Positions 46,874 through 56,026 of a DNA stretch of 64,000 bases are shown one piece after another. The notes under the pieces were generated by a model. The model searched no databases. It saw only the letters and a list, made by a program, of their open reading frames with translations, and was not told where the DNA came from. Positions within the stretch are counted from its first letter, which is position 1; the number at the start of each line of letters is the position of its first letter. The stretch is taken from assembly GCF_051967035.1 (NCBI RefSeq), contig NZ_JBQCKK010000009.1:78747-142746 (forward strand), given 5' to 3'. The position numbers were made by a program, and so were the translations under genes. This stretch comes from Brevibacillus sp051967035 (GTDB taxonomy: Bacteria > Bacillota > Bacilli > Brevibacillales > Brevibacillaceae).

Positions 46874-48718
46874 TTACTTCTGTGGTTTTTGCAGCACACT
46901 TTCCCTGTACTTGTTCAAAAACTCCTGCACTTTTGCCGGATCGGCCTTCAACTCGTTTCCGGTTTTGACGAGCGGGCTGACGGTCGAGAACGCCTTGCGC
47001 TTGTGGTTTTTATAGAACTGCAAAATTTCATCCTGGTTGATGGAGTAGAGCACGGCTTTGCGCAAATCCTCGCTCTTGGCGACTTCGCGATTTTTGGTGT
47101 TGAACAGCAGGTACGCCACGGCGTTGCTCGGGAGGGTTTGCAGCTTGAGCTTGCTGTCGCCCTCGACGATCTCGTACTTTGTTTCCGGCACGCTGTAGTA
47201 CACATGGATCTCCCCGCTGCGCAGCGCGGCAAGCGAGCTGTCTGCATCCTTGATGAAGCGGACGGTGATTTGCGAGATTCGCGGCTCATGCTCGGTGCCC
47301 TTCATGTAGCCGGGGTTTTTGAGGAAGACAGCCTCGTAGTCGTTTTTGTAAGCCAGAATGTAAGGGCCGCTTGCGTACAGCGTATTGTTGTACGTCGCGC
47401 CTTCCGTGACCGTGTTTTGATCCCCGTACGGAATATCCTTGTTCTTATCGAAGGTCGCGACGTCATACGTATTGATTTTTTCGACTTGCTTCTTCGAGAC
47501 AATTCCGCCCGACTGGTGCGCCAGGTAGTTCAATACTTGCGGGAACGGCTCGGTTGTGGTCAGCTTCACGACCTGGTACTTGCCTTGCTTGTTGTTGGCC
47601 TGGGTTTTGTCGGCGACCAGCGCGGAAATTTTCGCGTTCAATCCTTGTTCCAGCGCTTCCTTCACGGTTTTGTTGCCGCCCGCTTGCTTGACCGCTTCCA
47701 GCGCTTTCAGGTCGGTGACGATCTCGGCGTTTTTGATATGCTCGTGCAGCGTGTACGTGCGGTGGTCGGGGACGGAATTTTTGTCCTTGGCCCGCAACAG
47801 TGAAAAGACAACGTCTTCCGCGCCTACGCGTTCGCCGGAATCGACGGCAGCCTTGTTCTCCACTTTGGCGAAGTTGATATCGTCGCGCAGAAGGAAGTAG
47901 TATTCGGAATTCCCTTCGGCGATGCTGTGATTGAGCGACAGGGAGCCTTTGGACGTTATCACGTCGTCGTCAGTCAGGTTGACCAGGCGAACGTACATGT
48001 TTGTGTTGAGCATGTTGATCGACCCGTCGTTGCCTTTGATCGGGTCAAGCGACGTCAGGGTAGAAGCCGACTGCTGCAAAACCAGCGGGGTGCTGGCGCG
48101 TTTGGATTTGTCTACAAAATCAAGCTCCTCCCACGGCAGAGAGCGCGATTTGGACAAGCGGATCGATTTCTCGTCGACGACTTCCTTGTTGAACGCCTGG
48201 CTTTTTAGCGAATTGTACAGCGGCACGATATAGGCTTTGTCGGTGACGAGGCGCTGCTCCAGCTTTTTGTAGGTTTCGACAAATTGATCGGGCGTCTGCG
48301 TCGAGGCTTCGTCGATCAGCTTGTCGATCTCGGGATCGGCCAAAATGCTATAGTCACCGCCAGTCTTGAACAGGGAGCGGACCGCATAGTCGGGGTTGCC
48401 GGTAACGGTCGTCCAACTCGACAGGGCGATGTCAAAATTGCCTGCGTCCTGCTGCGCCTTGAAGCTGCCGTAGTCGGGCTGGAGGTTCAGCTTGACGGTA
48501 AAGCCGTTTTTGGTCAGTTGGTCGCGAATGATGTTGATGTCGGACTCTCCGGTACTCGATCCGAGCAGTTCAATCGTGACGCCGGACTGCGCGTCCGGGG
48601 TGTCGGTTGTGGGAGACGGATTGTCCCCTACTGCCTCTCTCTCCGTCTGCACGCTGCTGCAAGCGCTCAGGGAGAGCGACAAGGCAAGTCCCAAGGTGAT
48701 GAATGAGCGTTTTTTCAT
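46874..48718 (-). CDS. Peptide-type ABC substrate-binding lipoprotein, apparently circularly permuted
   Basis: A 614-residue lipoprotein (SLSLSACSS, C20) of the SBP_bac_5 family. The order of parts is reversed: residues 47-205 (TIELLGSSTGESDINIIRDQ, FDIALSSWTTVTGNPDYA, LEQRLVTDKAYIVPLYNS) match the C-terminal lobe of OppA/DppA-like proteins. Residues 215-590 (STLTSLDPIKGNDG, GERVGAEDVVFSLLRA, ASGPYILAYKND, FNTKNREVAKSEDLRKAV) match the normal N-terminal part. ATG 48718 follows CAGGAGG. The downstream permease operon makes a peptide or similar ligand likely. Confidence 0.87.
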   Translation of the reverse strand: MKKRSFITLGLALSLSLSACSSVQTEREAVGDNPSPTTDTPDAQSGVTIELLGSSTGESDINIIRDQLTKNGFTVKLNLQPDYGSFKAQQDAGNFDIALSSWTTVTGNPDYAVRSLFKTGGDYSILADPEIDKLIDEASTQTPDQFVETYKKLEQRLVTDKAYIVPLYNSLKSQAFNKEVVDEKSIRLSKSRSLPWEELDFVDKSKRASTPLVLQQSASTLTSLDPIKGNDGSINMLNTNMYVRLVNLTDDDVITSKGSLSLNHSIAEGNSEYYFLLRDDINFAKVENKAAVDSGERVGAEDVVFSLLRAKDKNSVPDHRTYTLHEHIKNAEIVTDLKALEAVKQAGGNKTVKEALEQGLNAKISALVADKTQANNKQGKYQVVKLTTTEPFPQVLNYLAHQSGGIVSKKQVEKINTYDVATFDKNKDIPYGDQNTVTEGATYNNTLYASGPYILAYKNDYEAVFLKNPGYMKGTEHEPRISQITVRFIKDADSSLAALRSGEIHVYYSVPETKYEIVEGDSKLKLQTLPSNAVAYLLFNTKNREVAKSEDLRKAVLYSINQDEILQFYKNHKRKAFSTVSPLVKTGNELKADPAKVQEFLNKYRESVLQKPQK

Positions 48719-48785
48719 GTTTTTTCCTCCTGAAAACGACGATGGTTTATCTGGAAAATAGCCGCGAACGGACGAGGTAGCTTGT

Positions 48786-50294
48786 TTAGTCTGTGCGCGG
48801 GTCGAGCGCGTCGCGGAATCCGTCCCCGAGAAAATTGAAGGACAGGACCAGCAGCATGATGGCAAGCCCGGGGTAAATCGCCAGGTAAGGATGAGACTCC
48901 AGGTATGTGCTTCCGAGCTTCAAAATGTTTCCCCACTCGGGAATATGCGGCTCGACGCCTAGTCCCAAAAAGCTCAGACTGCTCGTGGAAATGACCGCGC
49001 TGCCGATAGTCAAGGTCGATTTGACGATCATCGGCGCAAACGAATTGGGCACGATGTGCTTGAAAATAATCGACATGTTCCCGGCGCCAAACGCCCGTGC
49101 CGCTTCCACGAACTCGAAGGTCGAGACTTGCAGGACGTTCGCCCTCATCGTGCGGGCATAGGTCGGGATCGCTCCGACGCTCAGCGCCAGAATCAGGTTG
49201 ACCGTGTTGGCGCCGAACGCCGCGATAATCGCGATGGCGAGCAGGATGCCGGGAATGGCGTACAACATATCGAGCAGCCGCATGATGACGTTGTCCGTGC
49301 GCCGGCCGTAATAGCCGGAAATCGCACCCAGAATGCCTCCGACAACCAGCGGGATGATCGTGGACATGACTCCGACGATCAGCGAGATGCGGGCCCCGAA
49401 GACAATGCGGGAAAACAGGCAGCGGCCAAAGTTGTCCGTCCCGAACGGATAAGCCAGGCTGGGAGCTTGCAGGATCGCTGCGTAATTGTTGTGAATGGCC
49501 ACGCTGTAGCTGAAGGTAAAGGAGCTGCAAACCGAGAGCGAAAACAGAAAGACGACGAAGAACAAGCCGAGCATGGAGGTCGTATGACGGGTGAGCCGTT
49601 CCCAGACCTCTGCCCATTTTGCCGAAGCAGGGCTGTTGTTCTGGCGAATTTTCGCGAGCAGGTTCAGCCCCAGAAGCAGCGCAAACAGATTTCCCGTGAC
49701 AGCCGTCCCCATAAGCGGATAGGCGAGAAACTTCAGCCAAGCGGGCGCATGGTGCCCGCTCGCGTATTTTGCGACCAGCCAAAACGCAGCCAGATGAAAG
49801 ACGGCGATTGCCAACAGAAGGAACATGGCCGGAAGGAACGTGTTGGCGACGTACGGCTTGAACAGATTCAAGGCGGAGACGGCAATCACCGCCAGCCCGG
49901 TCAGCAGCATGTATCCGGCAAAGGTGTATGCGGGGCTTTTTTGCTTTTTTATCAGAGTGAGCGCAGAAGTGACCACAAACAAGTTCCCTGTCAGCAAACT
50001 GAGCAGCTGCCCATAGCCGAAAGCCCGCGTCGAGCTTTGTATCTCGCCGTACGTCAGAATGTCTCGCCTGATCTTGGCTGTGATGATGACTTGTAGCCCT
50101 GTAAACAGCGCGTAGGCCGCAAAAGCAGCGAACACGTACGGCTGAAAGACTTGGTTAGCGAAATCGTAGCTGTTCACAAGCAGAATGACGGTCAAGGTCA
50201 GGGACAAAATCCAGGCGAAGCTCGCTTGACTGTACTCCGGGGAAGCTTTTAGCCTGAACTGGTTTTTGGGGTTTCGATCATACGTCGTTGTCAT
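48786..50294 (-). CDS. DppC-type ABC permease with a six-segment N-terminal extension
   Basis: A 502-residue protein. Residues 225-502 are a normal DppC/OppC permease (YPFGTDNFGRCLFSRIVFGA, the EAA loop FVEAARAFGAGNMSIIFKHIVPN, and a final GDGFRDALDPR). Residues 25-215 add about six hydrophobic segments not found in DppC, which is normally about 300 residues. The extension is continuous in frame, with no ribosome site or start at the usual DppC position. It follows the DppB-like gene by 13 bp. Confidence 0.88.
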   Translation of the reverse strand: MTTTYDRNPKNQFRLKASPEYSQASFAWILSLTLTVILLVNSYDFANQVFQPYVFAAFAAYALFTGLQVIITAKIRRDILTYGEIQSSTRAFGYGQLLSLLTGNLFVVTSALTLIKKQKSPAYTFAGYMLLTGLAVIAVSALNLFKPYVANTFLPAMFLLLAIAVFHLAAFWLVAKYASGHHAPAWLKFLAYPLMGTAVTGNLFALLLGLNLLAKIRQNNSPASAKWAEVWERLTRHTTSMLGLFFVVFLFSLSVCSSFTFSYSVAIHNNYAAILQAPSLAYPFGTDNFGRCLFSRIVFGARISLIVGVMSTIIPLVVGGILGAISGYYGRRTDNVIMRLLDMLYAIPGILLAIAIIAAFGANTVNLILALSVGAIPTYARTMRANVLQVSTFEFVEAARAFGAGNMSIIFKHIVPNSFAPMIVKSTLTIGSAVISTSSLSFLGLGVEPHIPEWGNILKLGSTYLESHPYLAIYPGLAIMLLVLSFNFLGDGFRDALDPRTD

Positions 50295-50307
50295 GATTGC
50301 ACCTGCT

Positions 50308-51762
50308 TTAGTCTTGTTTCAGCTTGGTTCGGATTCTCGGATCAAAAAAGGCGTACAAAATGTCAACCGCCACATTGACCAAGGAAATGGTGATCGCCGT
50401 GTAGACGACTCCGCCCATGATGCTCGGGATATCGGGGATGAACTGCATGTCCACGATGTAACTGCCGATCCCGCTCATATTGAAAACCTTTTCCGTCACA
50501 GACGAACCGCCAAGCAACGCGCCGAATTGCAGGCCAATCACGGTGAGAATCGGGATGATCGCATTTCGCACCCCGTGCCGGAGCAGCACCTGCCGCTGGC
50601 TCAATCCTTTCGCTTTGGCGGTCAGTATGTAATCCTCGTGAAGAACTTCCAGCGTGGAGGAGCGCGTCATTCTGGCTACGGCCGCTGTCAAGCCTGTCCC
50701 CAGCACGATCACCGGCATGATGATGGACAGCCAGTTTTGCGGATTGTAGCTTGCCGGCAGCCAGTGGAGCTTGATCGCGAAAGTGAGAATGAACACAAGC
50801 CCTTGCCAAAAGTTTGGTATCGACAAGCCGATCAAGGCAATGAACATGAACGCATAGTCGAAAAAAGAATTTCGTTTGACGGCGGAAATGATCCCGATGG
50901 GCAAGGCGATCGCTACAGCCAGCAGCAGCGAAATGACGGTCAACGTCAGCGTGAGCGGGAACTTTCTCGCGATTGCCGAAGTGATCTCCTCGTTTCCGGA
51001 GTACGACTTGCCCAGATCGAAGGTAAAAATGCCTTTGATGTTGTCCCATAATTGCACGAGATACGGCTGGTCAAGTCCGTACATACGATTGAATGCGGCG
51101 ATCTGCTCGGCCGTCGCGGTCTCGCCCAGGATGTTCGCGGCCGGGTTGAACGGCGAAAGGTACAAAATCGTAAAGACGATCACGGCCACCCCAAAAATCA
51201 CGAACACGCTCATGACGAGCCGCTCCACGATGTATTTGAGGTACGGGTTGCTGAACAGCAAAAGCAGCAGGTACATGGGCAGACCGGGCAGGACCGACAC
51301 GAGCAAAAAGACCGGATGCCCGATGAGCGACTGGAAGGTGTCGGCAAAGCTCAGTCTTTTTTGTTCGGCTTGCTGCAGCTTCTGCTCCGTGCGCTCCAGG
51401 ATCGCTGCCTGGAACCGGGCTTCCGCTTCCTGTTCGACTTGTCGGTTCAGCTTTTGCCGGTTGACTTGCTGTCCGAAAAAACGGTGCTTTCGCAGCCATT
51501 GTTCCGCAATCTCTGAGCGCAGCTCCTCCTTGTAGCCGGAAGCTGCAAGCTCCAGCCTGGTTTTCGCCAGCTCGGACGCGTACGGCCCCGTTTTTCTTCT
51601 GTACACATAAACAATCCACGCGGCAAGTGTAACGGGAGCACCTACTACCAGAAGCAAGAAGCGGTAGGGAGGATAGACAAACAGTTTGCGTGCGGCCGTG
51701 TGCAGACTGGCCGTCACAGCGGGCAGCTCAATCCTTCTCGTTGCTTCCGTTTCTGTTCTCAC
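50308..51762 (-). CDS. DppB-type ABC permease with a coiled-coil N-terminal extension
   Basis: A 484-residue protein; DppB proteins usually have 310-330 residues. The canonical part begins near residue 170 (YIVERLVMSVFVIFGVAV) and includes the GLDQPYLVQLWD loop and the EAA motif ILTAKAKGLSQRQVLLRHGV. The added N-terminus has a membrane segment (about 33-55), a charged helical region rich in E, Q and R (60-135; QQVNRQKLNRQVEQEAEARF) and another membrane segment (about 143-165). The start is GTG 51762. It is the first gene of the leftward operon. Confidence 0.88.
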   Translation of the reverse strand: MRTETEATRRIELPAVTASLHTAARKLFVYPPYRFLLLVVGAPVTLAAWIVYVYRRKTGPYASELAKTRLELAASGYKEELRSEIAEQWLRKHRFFGQQVNRQKLNRQVEQEAEARFQAAILERTEQKLQQAEQKRLSFADTFQSLIGHPVFLLVSVLPGLPMYLLLLLFSNPYLKYIVERLVMSVFVIFGVAVIVFTILYLSPFNPAANILGETATAEQIAAFNRMYGLDQPYLVQLWDNIKGIFTFDLGKSYSGNEEITSAIARKFPLTLTLTVISLLLAVAIALPIGIISAVKRNSFFDYAFMFIALIGLSIPNFWQGLVFILTFAIKLHWLPASYNPQNWLSIIMPVIVLGTGLTAAVARMTRSSTLEVLHEDYILTAKAKGLSQRQVLLRHGVRNAIIPILTVIGLQFGALLGGSSVTEKVFNMSGIGSYIVDMQFIPDIPSIMGGVVYTAITISLVNVAVDILYAFFDPRIRTKLKQD

Positions 51763-51797
51763 AACCTTTTCTTTCTCCTTCCTTATGTTTGTTTAAA

Positions 51798-51826
51798 TTG
51801 AATAATTCCGATATGTTTAGTATATT
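51798..51826 (+). promoter_or_regulatory. Probable promoter of the fused ATPase gene
   Basis: TTGAAT (51798-51803) and TATATT (51821-51826) are 17 bases apart, about 44 bp before the ATPase start, in the A/T-rich divergent region between the two halves of the ABC system. Confidence 0.6.
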
Positions 51827-51869
51827 TTATGGGAGCGTGAATTCATAGTCAATAGCAGGGGAGAGAAAA

Positions 51870-53609
51870 ATGGAACCCATTTTACAAGTGCGAAATTTGT
51901 CCGTTTCCTTCCAATCCCGCGGCGAGGAAATCCAGGCTGTGCGCGGGGTGAGCTTTGAATTGGGAAAAGGAGAGACGCTGGGAATCGTAGGCGAATCCGG
52001 GAGCGGCAAGAGCGTGACGGCCCGGTCGATCATGCGGCTGCTCCCGTCTCCGCCGTCATTGTTGAAGGAAGGCGAGATTCTGTTTTTGGGCGAGAACCTG
52101 GCTGACAAAAGGGAGCAGGAGATGGAGAGCATTCGCGGCAAAGACATCGGCATGATTTTTCAAGACCCGATGACTTCTCTCAATCCTACTATGAAGATCG
52201 GAATACAAATAGCGGAGAGCATCATCAAACACCAGAAGCTGTCCAAAAAAGAGGCGGAGCAGCAAGCGCTGGACATGCTGAAGCTGGTAGGCATCCGCAA
52301 CAGCGAAGCCCGCTACCATCAGTATCCGCATGAGTTTTCCGGCGGCATGCGGCAGCGGGTGATGATTGCCATGGCTCTGGCCTGCCGTCCCGCTCTGCTG
52401 ATCGCGGATGAACCGACGACGGCGCTGGATGTTACCATTCAGGCGCAAATTTTGACGTTGATGAAACAGATGCAGAAGCGGTTCGGCACTTCGATTATCT
52501 TGATTACGCATGACCTCGGTGTCGTAGCGGGCATGTGCGAGCGCGTCGTGGTTATGAAGGAAGGAGAAATCGTCGAGACGGGAACGACGGAGGAGATTTT
52601 TGCCAATCCCCGGCATCCGTACACCTTGAAGCTGTTGCACGCGCTTCCCCGTCTGGACGAGAAGAAAAAAGCGAAGCCCGCTCCGCTCCTTTTGACCAGG
52701 GGAGACAGCGAGCCGCCGTTTATCGAGGTCCGGTCGCTCAAAAAGTATTTTGACATGGGCAAAGGAAACATCCTGAAAGCGGTCAACGGCGTCAGCTTTC
52801 AGATGAAAAAAGGGGAGACGTTGGGCGTCGTGGGCGAGTCCGGCTGCGGCAAATCGACGATGGGGCGGACGATATTGCGCTTGCACGAGCCGACTGGCGG
52901 CGATGTGCTGTACGAGGGAATGTCGGTGAACAGGCTGTCGGCAAAAGAGATGAAAAGCATGCGCCGCTACATGCAAATGATCTTTCAGGACCCGTACGCC
53001 TCGCTTAATCCGCGATTGAAGGTGCTGGATATTATCGGAGAAGCGCTGGACGTGCAAAAGCTGGCGGGCAGCCAGTCGGAGCGGACGAAGCGGGTCGAGG
53101 AGCTGCTTGACCTGGTGGGGCTGGAGCCTGCTTACGCGATGCGCTATCCGCACGAGTTTTCCGGGGGGCAGCGCCAACGAATCGGGATCGCCCGCGCGCT
53201 GGCCGTCGATCCGCAATTTATCGTCTGCGACGAGCCGCTCTCTGCGCTCGACGTCTCGATCCAGGCGCAAGTCGTCAAGCTGCTGGAAGAGCTGCAATAC
53301 CGGCTCGGCCTTACGTACTTGTTCATCGCGCACGATCTGTCGATGGTCAAGCATATCAGCGACCGCGTTGCCGTGATGTATGCGGGGAAAATGATCGAGC
53401 TGGCGGAAAGCGAGGAACTGTATGCCAATCCGCAGCACGAATACACCAAAGCGTTATTGGCCGCAATCCCGGTCCCCGATCCGCACATCGAGGCGAAAAA
53501 GAAGCGGGTGCTGCTGGACGAGCAGACGGAAGGCGACAAGTACAACCTGGAGCATTCCGAGCTGGTGGAAGTGAAGAAAGGGCATTGGGTGGCTGTTCCC
53601 GTCAGGTAG
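51870..53609 (+). CDS. Fused DppD-DppF type ABC ATPase
   Basis: A 579-residue protein with two complete ABC ATPase domains. The first has Walker A GESGSGKS (41-48), signature FSGGMRQR and ends near 265; the second has Walker A GESGCGKS (near 322), Q-loop FQDPYASLNPR and signature FSGGQRQRIGIARAL. The oligopeptide C-terminal extension follows each domain. The layout is like GsiA or YejF, which serve one importer. ATG 51870 follows GGGGAGAG. It is divergent from the permease-SBP operon and certainly its energiser. Confidence 0.93.
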   Translation: MEPILQVRNLSVSFQSRGEEIQAVRGVSFELGKGETLGIVGESGSGKSVTARSIMRLLPSPPSLLKEGEILFLGENLADKREQEMESIRGKDIGMIFQDPMTSLNPTMKIGIQIAESIIKHQKLSKKEAEQQALDMLKLVGIRNSEARYHQYPHEFSGGMRQRVMIAMALACRPALLIADEPTTALDVTIQAQILTLMKQMQKRFGTSIILITHDLGVVAGMCERVVVMKEGEIVETGTTEEIFANPRHPYTLKLLHALPRLDEKKKAKPAPLLLTRGDSEPPFIEVRSLKKYFDMGKGNILKAVNGVSFQMKKGETLGVVGESGCGKSTMGRTILRLHEPTGGDVLYEGMSVNRLSAKEMKSMRRYMQMIFQDPYASLNPRLKVLDIIGEALDVQKLAGSQSERTKRVEELLDLVGLEPAYAMRYPHEFSGGQRQRIGIARALAVDPQFIVCDEPLSALDVSIQAQVVKLLEELQYRLGLTYLFIAHDLSMVKHISDRVAVMYAGKMIELAESEELYANPQHEYTKALLAAIPVPDPHIEAKKKRVLLDEQTEGDKYNLEHSELVEVKKGHWVAVPVR

Positions 53610-53834
53610 GGAGATCAAGGGATTTCGGTGACGCAGGCAGGGCAGCCACTCGTAGCTTTGTTGCCTGGTCGAGCCAAAAAAGGCTCCTTGAGCTGGCTGT
53701 TTTGGCAAGCGGATACACGAGCGGGAGCGGGATGTACCGCATGGGCGTAGGAGAGAAAGAGAGCGTAGCGGGCCGTGCTCTCGCAGGATTCGGGTATAAT
53801 AAAGACGACCGTTCAGCTAGAAAGGAGCACCCCG

Positions 53835-54689
53835 ATGCTTATCCAGAGATTCACGCCCTCGCTTCTTCTGCGCCCTTATGTCGAGTGCTTTCTGGTACAG
53901 GAGGATTTCAATCCTGCGAATTTTGCCAACCGGAATCCGGTAAAAGTGCTGCCTACCACACTGACCGTCATCGGGATTCAATACGGACAGCCGATGAAAA
54001 TTTTGCAGAACAATCGAGCGGTGTCCATGGGCTCCAGCGGTATCACCGGTATGCACGTGACGGTAAAGGAATACATCAGCACCGGCGCTATCGGGACCGT
54101 TCTCATTTTCTTCAAGCCCGGGGGCTTGTCCTACTTTACGAGATATCCTCTTGATGAATTTAAAAATGCGGATGTGCCGCTGGAATTTGTCTTTCCTGCG
54201 CAAAACGTTCGGGATGTGGAAGAAAAGCTGGCAGGCGCATCTGGCGCGGCAGAACGGGTCGGCATCGTGGAGCAATTTCTGCGGGCGGCGCTGCGAGACA
54301 AGGAGGAGGAAAAACTGATCCTGCTGGCAGCGCAGCAAATCATGCAACAGCAGGGAACGCTGTCGATTGAGCGGTTGGCTGCGCAATCCTATGTAAGCAG
54401 GCGTACTCTGGAACGCAAGTTTAACCTGTTGATCGGCGCGTCTCCCAAGCAATTTGCGAGCATCGTTCGTTTTCAGCATTCCATCCAGCTTCGCAAGGCT
54501 GGTTACGACTATCTGGATATCGTCCAGGCGTGCGGCTATTCGGATCACGCTCACTTTGCCAAAGACTTCAAGGCGTTTGCAGGCGTCCGTCCCGAGCAAT
54601 TCTTCTGCACCGAAGTTCAGCCGAAATTAAAAAAAATCCGCATCGAACGCGAAGCTTCCTCCCGCTCCGAAGAATCCTTGTATTACTGA
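53835..54689 (+). CDS. AraC family transcriptional regulator
   Basis: A 284-residue regulator with an N-terminal sensor domain of the DUF6597 type (LLRPYVECFLVQEDF, then FFKPGGLSYFTRYP) and a C-terminal AraC HTH pair (about 175-270: LSIERLAAQSYVSRRTLERK, DIVQACGYSDHAHFAKDFKA, GVRPEQFF). ATG 53835 follows AAAGGAGCACCCC; TATAAT near 53797 is a likely -10. Its targets are unknown; the dehalogenase gene downstream, behind a terminator, is one candidate. Confidence 0.88.
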   Translation: MLIQRFTPSLLLRPYVECFLVQEDFNPANFANRNPVKVLPTTLTVIGIQYGQPMKILQNNRAVSMGSSGITGMHVTVKEYISTGAIGTVLIFFKPGGLSYFTRYPLDEFKNADVPLEFVFPAQNVRDVEEKLAGASGAAERVGIVEQFLRAALRDKEEEKLILLAAQQIMQQQGTLSIERLAAQSYVSRRTLERKFNLLIGASPKQFASIVRFQHSIQLRKAGYDYLDIVQACGYSDHAHFAKDFKAFAGVRPEQFFCTEVQPKLKKIRIEREASSRSEESLYY

Positions 54690-54696
54690 AACACCC

Positions 54697-54727
54697 GCCT
54701 TCCTCGTGCATGAGGGGGGCTTTTTTT
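54697..54727 (+). terminator. Terminator after the AraC gene
   Basis: GCCTTCCTC pairs with GAGGGGGGC (G-T pairs included) around GTGCAT, followed by seven T. Confidence 0.75.
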
Positions 54728-54819
54728 GGACCAGCAAGGTTGTCGCATTTTTACAATGAGCCGCTTGGGACAGAATGATAGGATGTGGATACATCATCAA
54801 CAAAGGAGTTGTGAGGAAA

Positions 54820-55770
54820 ATGTCCATTCAAGACACGAAGCCTATCGGCAAAACGTATCCGTTCGCATCGCGCTACCTGATGGTGAACGGCAATCGGCTG
54901 CATTATATCGATCATGGAAGTGGCGATCCGGTTGTTTTCCTTCATGGCAATCCTACCTGGTCCTACACGTTCCGCAATATCATTCCCTACGTTAGCTCCT
55001 CCCACCGCTGCATTGCCGTCGATTTGATCGGCATGGGGCGCTCCGACAAGCCGGATATCGGGTACACGTTCCTGGAGCATGTCGATTATGTGACGCGCTT
55101 CCTTGAGCAATTGCAGCTCGACAATATCACGCTTGTCGGACATGACTGGGGAGCGGCTATCGGCTTGCAATATGCGTTGAACCATTCGGATAAGATCAAG
55201 GCGATAGTGATGCTCGAACCGCAGGCCTTGTACCCGAATGCCGCCTGGTCGGACTTTTCCCCGCCGGAAGCGCAGACGTTGTTTCAGAAGCTGCGCCATC
55301 CCGAGGAGGGCTGGCCGTTCATGCGCGACAACAGCGTGTTTATTGAAGGGATGACGAACACGATCATAAATCGGGCGATTACCCCGGAAGAGCATGAACA
55401 GTATCGGGAGCCTTTCCGGAATCATGAGAACCGGAAACCGATGTGGGTCTTCCCTAATCAAATTCCCATTGAAGGCCAACCGTCCGAAGTGGTGGAAGCG
55501 GTGAATGCACGCAATGCATGGTTGACGACCACTCCCGTACCGAAGCTGCTTTTTTATGCGACCCCCGGCTGCACGATACGCGAACCGCAGCTCGACTGGT
55601 GCCGGAAGCATCTGTCCAATCTGACTCTCGTCGATATCGGGAAAGGCTACCACTACTTGACGGAAGAGAACCCGCATGCCATTGGTCAGGAATTGCAACG
55701 CTGGCTGCAACAGGTGACGAACGTAAAAAGCGAAAGGGAGCCGAATCATCATGTACCGGCAACGGAATGA
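54820..55770 (+). CDS. dhaA: Haloalkane dehalogenase
   Basis: A 316-residue alpha/beta hydrolase very similar in pattern to DhaA/LinB. It has the oxyanion motif HGNPTWSYTFRNIIP (H42-N44), nucleophile D109 in VGHDWGAA, halide-binding N44 and W110, catalytic acid E133 (MLEPQAL) and base H278 (GKGYHYLTEENP). These are the catalytic pentad positions of subfamily II enzymes, which hydrolyse C-halogen bonds. REPFRN and PVPKLLFYATPG also match. ATG 54820 follows AAAGGAGTTGTGAGGA. The natural substrate in this organism is unknown. Confidence 0.9.
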   Translation: MSIQDTKPIGKTYPFASRYLMVNGNRLHYIDHGSGDPVVFLHGNPTWSYTFRNIIPYVSSSHRCIAVDLIGMGRSDKPDIGYTFLEHVDYVTRFLEQLQLDNITLVGHDWGAAIGLQYALNHSDKIKAIVMLEPQALYPNAAWSDFSPPEAQTLFQKLRHPEEGWPFMRDNSVFIEGMTNTIINRAITPEEHEQYREPFRNHENRKPMWVFPNQIPIEGQPSEVVEAVNARNAWLTTTPVPKLLFYATPGCTIREPQLDWCRKHLSNLTLVDIGKGYHYLTEENPHAIGQELQRWLQQVTNVKSEREPNHHVPATE

Positions 55771-55840
55771 CTTTGTTGCCCGATGGAAGAAGGAGTCGGA
55801 ACGAATGGACGCGCACTCCGGCGGTTGACCGACGCGACGA

Positions 55841-55882
55841 AATGTCCGGATAGCCTGTCGCCACAGGCTTCCGGACATTTTG
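55841..55882 (+). terminator. Hairpin downstream of the dehalogenase gene
   Basis: AATGTCCGGA...GCCTGT and ACAGGC...TCCGGACATT form a long interrupted stem followed by TTG. The remaining 140 bp to the YdeI gene hold no supported ORF. Confidence 0.7.
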
Positions 55883-56026
55883 CTGCCGCAGGGTATCACG
55901 TACATAGTGACGAGGACGGAACTATCCATATCGAGCATCATCTGAGCCTCTGCGAATACGGATGATGCGAAAGCATACGGAGAATGGAAGTTGCACTTGC
56001 TGGACATTTCCTGCTCATCGAGCTAC

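Noticed and set aside
46717..46899. N-terminal extension of the radical SAM protein
   Set aside because: It crosses the terminator of the binding-protein gene. TTG 46716 has a good ribosome site and gives the usual short lead to the CxxxCxxC motif.
52056..53438. Minus-strand frame of 460 codons opposite the fused ATPase
   Set aside because: It is the shadow of the ABC ATPase gene, with no ribosome site or known motif.
54751..56007. Minus-strand open frame of 418 codons over the dehalogenase gene
   Set aside because: The plus strand encodes a full catalytic set of a haloalkane dehalogenase; the antisense frame has no motif or ribosome site.
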